DNA of 10,025 bases from an uncultured Verrucomicrobiota bacterium (GTDB lineage Bacteria; Verrucomicrobiota; Kiritimatiellia; RFP12; UBA1067), in NCBI GenBank assembly GCA_946631345.1, contig CAMPAA010000110.1:1-10025 (forward strand). Direction: 5' to 3'. The notes under the pieces were generated by a model that saw only the letters and a program-made list of their open reading frames with translations, made no database searches and was not told where the DNA came from. The translations under genes were made by a program, and so were the position numbers. The first letter of the stretch is position 1. Every line of letters starts with the position of its first letter. Of this stretch, positions 6,039-10,025 are shown in pieces.

Positions 6039-7172
6039 ATGAAACGTTTTGAACAGCCGATACTCGTTACGCGCCCCTATCTGCCGCCGCTCGATGATTT
6101 CAAGCGGGGGCTGGAGGAGGTGTGGAGCAACCGGTGGCTCACGAACAACGGGCCGATGCTGAAGCGTTTCCAGACGGCCCTGGCGGCGTATGTCGGCATG
6201 CCCGAAACGAACATTGCCCTGTTCAGCAACGGGACGCTTGCGCTTGAGCTCGGCTTCTATGCGCTTGGGCTTTCGGGCGGCGAAGTGATCACCACTCCAT
6301 TCACTTTCGTGGCGACAAGCCATGCGCTGAAGCGGATTGGCGCCGTTCCCGTTTTCGCCGACGTCGATCCCGAAACGCTTTGCCTTTCGCCCGCTGCGGC
6401 GGAGAGGATGATAACACCGCGCACCAGGGCGATAGTGCCGGTTCATGTGTATGGTCATCCGTGCGATGTGGAGGGGTTCGCCCGTTTGGGCGAGAAGCAT
6501 GGAGTGAAGATCGTCTACGATGCGGCGCACGCCTTTGGCGAGACTCTCGGCGGTCGGTCGATCGCCGCCTACGGCGACATGTCGATGTTCAGCTTCCATC
6601 CGACGAAGCTGTTCCATTCGTGTGAGGGCGGGATGCTCGCGTTCAGGGACGCGGCCCTTCAGGAGAAGCTGTTCAACCTCAGGAACTTCGCCATTCGCGG
6701 AGAGCTTGAGTGCGTGGACGTAGGCACCAACGCCAAGATGAACGAGCTTCAGGCGCTCATGGGGCTGGAGTGCCTCAAAGCGATGGATTCGATCCTTGCG
6801 TCGCGCGCCGCCATCCATGCGGCATACTGCGAGGCGTTCGCTGGATGCGATGCGGTGCGCTTCCTCGATCCGCGCGGTTTTGCCGGCGACCGGAAATTTG
6901 CGCCCAACTTCGCGTACTGCCCTGCGCTGTTCCGGGATTTCGAGACGCGCGAGCGCGTGTATGCCGCGCTTAAGGAGAAATGCAACGTGTTCACTCGGCG
7001 CTACTTCTATCCGCTTCTGACGGATTTCGCGCCATACGTATACGGCAAGGGGAGCTGCCCTGTCGCCGAGGATGCCGCCCGCCGCGTGCTTACGCTGCCT
7101 ACGTACTTTGACCTGGCCCCCGCCGATGCGGCGCGGATAGCTGGGAATGTTTTGGAAATGATTCGTTCGTGA
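6039..7172 (+). CDS. DegT/DnrJ/EryC1/StrS PLP sugar aminotransferase
   Basis: A 377-residue fold-type I PLP enzyme, normal length for the family. It moves an amino group, usually from glutamate, to a nucleotide-linked keto sugar in the cytoplasm. Visible hallmarks are NRWLTNNGPM (31-40), FSNGTLALE (62-70, cofactor phosphate region), TTPFTFVAT (85-93), VPVHVYGHPCD (133-143) and VYDAAHAFG (159-167) with D161 contacting the PLP ring nitrogen. SFHPTKLFHSCEGG (185-198) carries the Schiff-base lysine K190, so it should be catalytically active. The order of the motifs is complete, with no frameshift. The precise product (4-amino or 3-amino sugar) cannot be fixed from sequence. It opens unit B behind its own -10 box and is followed after 10 nt by the ATP-grasp gene, which could act on the amine it makes. 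Confidence 0.93.
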   Translation: MKRFEQPILVTRPYLPPLDDFKRGLEEVWSNRWLTNNGPMLKRFQTALAAYVGMPETNIALFSNGTLALELGFYALGLSGGEVITTPFTFVATSHALKRIGAVPVFADVDPETLCLSPAAAERMITPRTRAIVPVHVYGHPCDVEGFARLGEKHGVKIVYDAAHAFGETLGGRSIAAYGDMSMFSFHPTKLFHSCEGGMLAFRDAALQEKLFNLRNFAIRGELECVDVGTNAKMNELQALMGLECLKAMDSILASRAAIHAAYCEAFAGCDAVRFLDPRGFAGDRKFAPNFAYCPALFRDFETRERVYAALKEKCNVFTRRYFYPLLTDFAPYVYGKGSCPVAEDAARRVLTLPTYFDLAPADAARIAGNVLEMIRS

Positions 7173-7177
7173 GGAGG
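7172..7177 (+). promoter_or_regulatory. Strong Shine-Dalgarno site of the ATP-grasp gene
   Basis: AGGAGG lies 5 nt before the ATG at 7183, starting inside the stop codon of the aminotransferase gene. It shows this genome uses canonical ribosome binding inside operons, in contrast to the operon-head genes that lack one. Confidence 0.8.
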
Positions 7178-7182
7178 AATAC

Positions 7183-8274
7183 ATGAAACGATGCAAAATA
7201 CTGGTCACCGGCGCGTGCGGCGTTACGTCCCGCAGCGTCGTGCGGTCGCTGATGTCCAGCCCCATATTTGGGGGACGGTGCGAATTCGTGGGCACTGACG
7301 TGTGCCATCTGGAATACGGCATATACGAGGGACTCTACGATAAGGTGTACAAGGTGCCGTATTTCGACGACCCCGCCTACCGCTCCACCATGGAGCGCAT
7401 AATCGCCGAGAACGGAATCGAGTACGCGATCGTGATACCGGAGCCGGAGATGCTGGCGTGGTGCGAGCATCCCTTTGACGTGAAGTTCCACCGCATACCG
7501 CCGAAGTTCGGGCGATCCGTGCTCAGCAAGAAGAACCTGTACGACAACCTCGCCGGGTTGCCCATCATACCACGTTACCAGATACTTTCGCGCGAGGACA
7601 TACTCGAGCATCCCGAGCGCGTTGAGCTTGCGTATCCGTTCTGGGTGCGCGACTTTGCGGAGGGATCCACATCAGGCAAGGGGTCGTTCAAGGCCGAGAC
7701 AGTCGAGGAGCTCAAGGCGTGGGCCGTGATCAACAAGGGCATCCCGCAGTTCATGCTTTCAGAATTTCTGCCGGGACGCAACCTCGCATGTTTTACGCTC
7801 TTCTCCAATGGCAAGCTGGTCAAGTACGGTGTTGCCGAGAGGATTGACTATGTGATGGGCAAGGTGGCGGTATCCGGAATAACCGGAAACACATCCAAAG
7901 GGCGGCTGCTGAATCGCCCGGACGCGCTGGAGACTTCGCTTTCCGCCATAAGCGCAATCCTTGAGAAGACAGGCGAGGTCATGAACGGCCTTGTCGTGAC
8001 CGATCTCAAGTGCGATGCACAGGGCAGACCGATAGTGACGGAGATCAACCTCCGCCATGTTGCCTTCACATCAACCTTCGCCAGCGCCGGCCTCAATTTC
8101 AGCGAATACCAGATGCTTATCCTTCAGGGACGCGAGAACGAGATACCGGCAGGTCTCACGATTGCAGTCCCCGAAGACAACATCATGCTGCGCGATGTAG
8201 ACGGATTGCCGATATACCGCGTCGGCTACAGGCCGCTCAAGATGGGCGAGTCGTTTGGAGGTGCGGTTGGATGA
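7183..8274 (+). CDS. ATP-grasp ligase (CarB-like)
   Basis: A 363-residue protein. The N-terminus ILVTGACGVTSRSVVRSL (6-23) is a glycine-rich pre-ATP-grasp Rossmann-like strand. The ATP-grasp core follows: YPFWVRDFAEGSTSGKG (151-167) is the ATP-binding beta-strand and mobile loop, with Arg156 where a lysine is usual. EFLPGRNLACFTLFSNGKLV (194-213) is the central hinge. VVTDLKCDAQGRPIVTEINL (271-290) supplies metal ligands D274, E287 and N289. Family members join a carboxylate to an amine or thiol through an acyl phosphate. Placement directly after an aminotransferase and before a glycosyltransferase suggests it acylates or aminoacylates an amino sugar, but that is inference. The carboxylate donor is unknown. 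It has a strong Shine-Dalgarno site, and its stop overlaps the next start in ATGA. Confidence 0.85.
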   Translation: MKRCKILVTGACGVTSRSVVRSLMSSPIFGGRCEFVGTDVCHLEYGIYEGLYDKVYKVPYFDDPAYRSTMERIIAENGIEYAIVIPEPEMLAWCEHPFDVKFHRIPPKFGRSVLSKKNLYDNLAGLPIIPRYQILSREDILEHPERVELAYPFWVRDFAEGSTSGKGSFKAETVEELKAWAVINKGIPQFMLSEFLPGRNLACFTLFSNGKLVKYGVAERIDYVMGKVAVSGITGNTSKGRLLNRPDALETSLSAISAILEKTGEVMNGLVVTDLKCDAQGRPIVTEINLRHVAFTSTFASAGLNFSEYQMLILQGRENEIPAGLTIAVPEDNIMLRDVDGLPIYRVGYRPLKMGESFGGAVG

Positions 8275-9290
8275 CGCCTCCGCGCCTATCCGTCGTATGC
8301 CTGGCATACAACGCCGCTCCGTACATACGCGCGGCGCTTGACGGCTTTCTGGCGCAGAAGACCGGCTTCCCTTTCGAGGTGCTGATCCACGATGACGCCT
8401 CGACAGACGGCACCGCCGACATAATCCGCGAATACGCCGACAGACGCCCTGACCTGATCCGGGCCGTGTTCCAGCGCGAGAACCAGTTCTCCAAGGGCGT
8501 GGCGGTTTCCTCAACGCACCTCTGGCCGCTCATACGGGGCGAGTATGTGGCAATGTGCGAGGGCGACGACTACTGGACAGACCCGCTCAAGCTCCAGAAG
8601 CAGGTTGACTGGCTCGACGCACATCCGGAGAGTTCGGTGTGCTTCCATCCGGTGACAGTGCATTTCGAAGATGGCTCGCGCCCGGACTCGCTCTACCCGT
8701 CGCCGAAGGACTGCCCTGACGGTTTCACGTTCCAGGGGCTGCTGAGGCACAACTTCATCCAGACGAACTCCGTTGTGTTCCGATGGAAGCTGAAGGGGCA
8801 CGAGACCGAAGTGCCCGCAGACATATCCCCGCGCGACTGGTTCACCAACCTCATCCATGCGGAGAAGGGGCCAATCGGCTTCATCCCGGATGCGATGGGA
8901 GTGTACCGCCGTCATCAGGGCGGCGTGTGGTGGAACTCTTCGGATTCGCCCGATGTGTTCTACCTGCGCAACGGATATAAGCATCTGGCGTTTTACGGAG
9001 CCGTGAAGAGGCGGTTCGGCTACGACAACCCGGAAGCCATTCCCCTCGCCGCAAGCACGATCGCTGCGGAGCTGCGCGCCGGGAACGCGGATCGGGCGGC
9101 GGATGTCGTGAGGGCCTTCCCGGAATATGTTCGGGGGGCGATGGAGCTGTTCGCCGGACGCGACAGGCTTGAAAAGGAGCTTGCCCGCGCGCGCCGCAGA
9201 CTGCGGCGTGTGACATGGATCGCTGCTGCGTCCATCGTCGTGCTGGCAGTGGCGCTCTGCGTCGCCCTGTGCCTTGCGTTTCAGCGATAG
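8271..9290 (+). CDS. GT2 glycosyltransferase with C-terminal membrane anchor
   Basis: A 339-residue GT-A enzyme. LSVVCLAYNAAPYIRAALDG (6-25) opens the nucleotide-binding fold. VLIHDDASTDGT (37-48) carries the first aspartate pair, and EYVAMCEGDDYWTDPLKLQK (91-110) holds the metal-binding DD at 99-100. SPRDWF (186-191) supplies the likely catalytic base D189. After a short basic helix with coiled-coil character (RDRLEKELARARRRLRR, 297-313), residues 314-337 form a single hydrophobic transmembrane helix of Val, Ala, Leu and Ile. With Arg-rich residues before it, the catalytic domain should face the cytoplasm, anchored to the inner membrane. The start is fixed by an ATGA overlap with the ATP-grasp stop and by GGAGG at 8257-8261. 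Donor sugar is unknown. Its 3' end overlaps the convergent fucosyltransferase gene by 10 nt. Confidence 0.9.
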   Translation: MTPPRLSVVCLAYNAAPYIRAALDGFLAQKTGFPFEVLIHDDASTDGTADIIREYADRRPDLIRAVFQRENQFSKGVAVSSTHLWPLIRGEYVAMCEGDDYWTDPLKLQKQVDWLDAHPESSVCFHPVTVHFEDGSRPDSLYPSPKDCPDGFTFQGLLRHNFIQTNSVVFRWKLKGHETEVPADISPRDWFTNLIHAEKGPIGFIPDAMGVYRRHQGGVWWNSSDSPDVFYLRNGYKHLAFYGAVKRRFGYDNPEAIPLAASTIAAELRAGNADRAADVVRAFPEYVRGAMELFAGRDRLEKELARARRRLRRVTWIAAASIVVLAVALCVALCLAFQR

Positions 9291-10025
9291 ACGAACTTGA
9301 ATCGGTTGAAGAGCAGAAGGGCGCGCTTCCTTCCGCTGCTGATCTTCACGATGCCGGGAAACACAGACCGCCGCTCATCCTTCCGCTGACGAAGCGCAAT
9401 GAGTTCGCGGTCTTCGTTCAGGTAGATCACGTTGTCCATCGCCTGCAGACATTCGAGGCTGTACTTGGGCGTGACGAGCGTTCCGCCGCCGAGAAACGCG
9501 CCGTATATGCCGAGAGAGCCGATGGACGCGACAACGTATCCGCATTTCGAGATGAGCGCAAGGTCCAGATAGCCCTTGTCGCTGCCGTTGCCCTGTACGA
9601 TGCGCCCGTTGACATCCGGCGGAAGCGCGGGCAGCAGCTCGTTGCGCACGTAGTCGGGCTCATCCGAGAAGAAGTAGAATTTCACCTTCGGCTCAAGTGC
9701 GCGAACAATCTTGATGGCCTTGGAAAAGTACTTGGGCGAGCAGGGTACTCCATATGCCAGCGACGCCACGCTCAGATCGCCTCGGCGCACGTGAACGGCA
9801 CAGGCGGGGCCGGCGGCTATTTCGTCCGCTACGGCGGCGGAAGCGGCGTCAAGGGCGGGGCGAAAGCCTTTGGAGAACAGCTCGCGGCATCCGGGGCGGT
9901 TGAAGCAGCCCTTTGGATAGCCTTCAAGATAGGCTGGCGCGGTTATGTACGCAAGGTCGGATATCTCGGAGCAGTCGAGGGCGCGGCGGTGTTTAATGGC
10001 TGCGGTCTCCTCCTCCGTCGCCTCT
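9281..10025 (-). CDS. GT11 alpha-1,2-fucosyltransferase-like, partial
   Basis: The minus-strand frame is open from the stop at 9281-9283 to the right edge, giving 247 C-terminal residues; the start is outside the window. The GTG at 9788-9790 is the valine of the family signature, not a start: the frame continues upstream through ACAVHVRRGD, the HxRRGD GDP-fucose site of GT11. Further signatures follow: KFYFFSDEPDYVRNELL, then GSDKGYLDLALISKCGYVVA, then IGSLGIYGAFLGGG, matching the family's usual FSDD, D-hydrophobic-LMS-C and NSTFSWWGA-like regions. The last has GSLGIYGAF rather than the classical STFSWWGA. GT11 enzymes are usually about 280-300 residues, so roughly 40-50 residues should lie beyond the edge. 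It likely adds a terminal or branch fucose. No terminator lies between it and the convergent unit B. Confidence 0.85.
   Translation of the reverse strand, partial: EATEEETAAIKHRRALDCSEISDLAYITAPAYLEGYPKGCFNRPGCRELFSKGFRPALDAASAAVADEIAAGPACAVHVRRGDLSVASLAYGVPCSPKYFSKAIKIVRALEPKVKFYFFSDEPDYVRNELLPALPPDVNGRIVQGNGSDKGYLDLALISKCGYVVASIGSLGIYGAFLGGGTLVTPKYSLECLQAMDNVIYLNEDRELIALRQRKDERRSVFPGIVKISSGRKRALLLFNRFKFVYR

Noticed and set aside
5964..7322. Long minus-strand open frame (452 codons) across the aminotransferase gene
   Set aside because: It is antisense to a complete, motif-rich PLP enzyme and its product has no recognisable motifs. GC-rich third positions create such shadows; similar antisense frames at 382-1149, 1569-2168, 2480-3265, 3536-4330 and 4228-5010 were dropped for the same reason.
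9281..9790. A complete 169-residue minus-strand gene starting at the GTG at 9790
   Set aside because: That GTG encodes the valine inside the HVRRGD signature. The frame stays open with family-consistent sequence to the window edge, so the gene is longer and only partly visible.

Overview
The window is a stretch of a bacterial surface-polysaccharide (O-antigen, capsule or exopolysaccharide type) biosynthesis locus. It has eight tightly packed plus-strand genes and one partial minus-strand gene, preceded by about 400 bases of repeat-rich, gene-free DNA. Base composition looks GC-rich by eye (not counted) with strong G/C at third codon positions, which explains the many long antisense open frames. 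LPS-kinase-like, glycosyltransferase and fucosyltransferase families together fit a Gram-negative bacterium. A PVC-group gut or environmental lineage is my guess from style only; no phylogenetic marker is present.

Layout: (1) 1-396, no gene. It holds four to five copies of a 22-bp repeat with an internal dyad, then three strong hairpins at 135-256, then CCTTYAA heptad repeats at 273-316. A perfect 10-bp dyad at 347-378 follows, just upstream of an extended -10 promoter at 380-388. (2) 397-6025, unit A: a kinase-like protein; a three-domain fusion (left-handed beta-helix acyltransferase + acyl carrier protein + adenylate-forming ligase); a DUF1796-like protein; a GT32-type DXD glycosyltransferase; a GT2-like glycosyltransferase. 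All are coupled by 4-19 nt overlaps. (3) 6026-9290, unit B with its own -10: a DegT/DnrJ/EryC1/StrS aminotransferase, an ATP-grasp ligase and a GT2 glycosyltransferase with a C-terminal membrane anchor. (4) 9281-10025, minus strand: the C-terminal part of a GT11 (alpha-1,2-fucosyltransferase-type) gene. It converges on unit B with a 10-nt tail overlap and runs off the window.

How the genes may work together (inference): the aminotransferase makes an amino sugar, the ATP-grasp enzyme may attach an acyl or aminoacyl group to it, and the GTs build the repeat unit. The fusion enzyme may activate an acid, load it on its own carrier domain and pass it to the glycan through its own acyltransferase domain. 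No initiating transferase, flippase, polymerase or chain-length regulator is in the window, so the locus must continue outside it.

The most notable points are the acyltransferase-ACP-ligase fusion, and the two operon-head genes whose TATAAT box lies only 7-8 nt before the ATG. That spacing predicts leaderless mRNAs, whereas several downstream genes have Shine-Dalgarno sequences.
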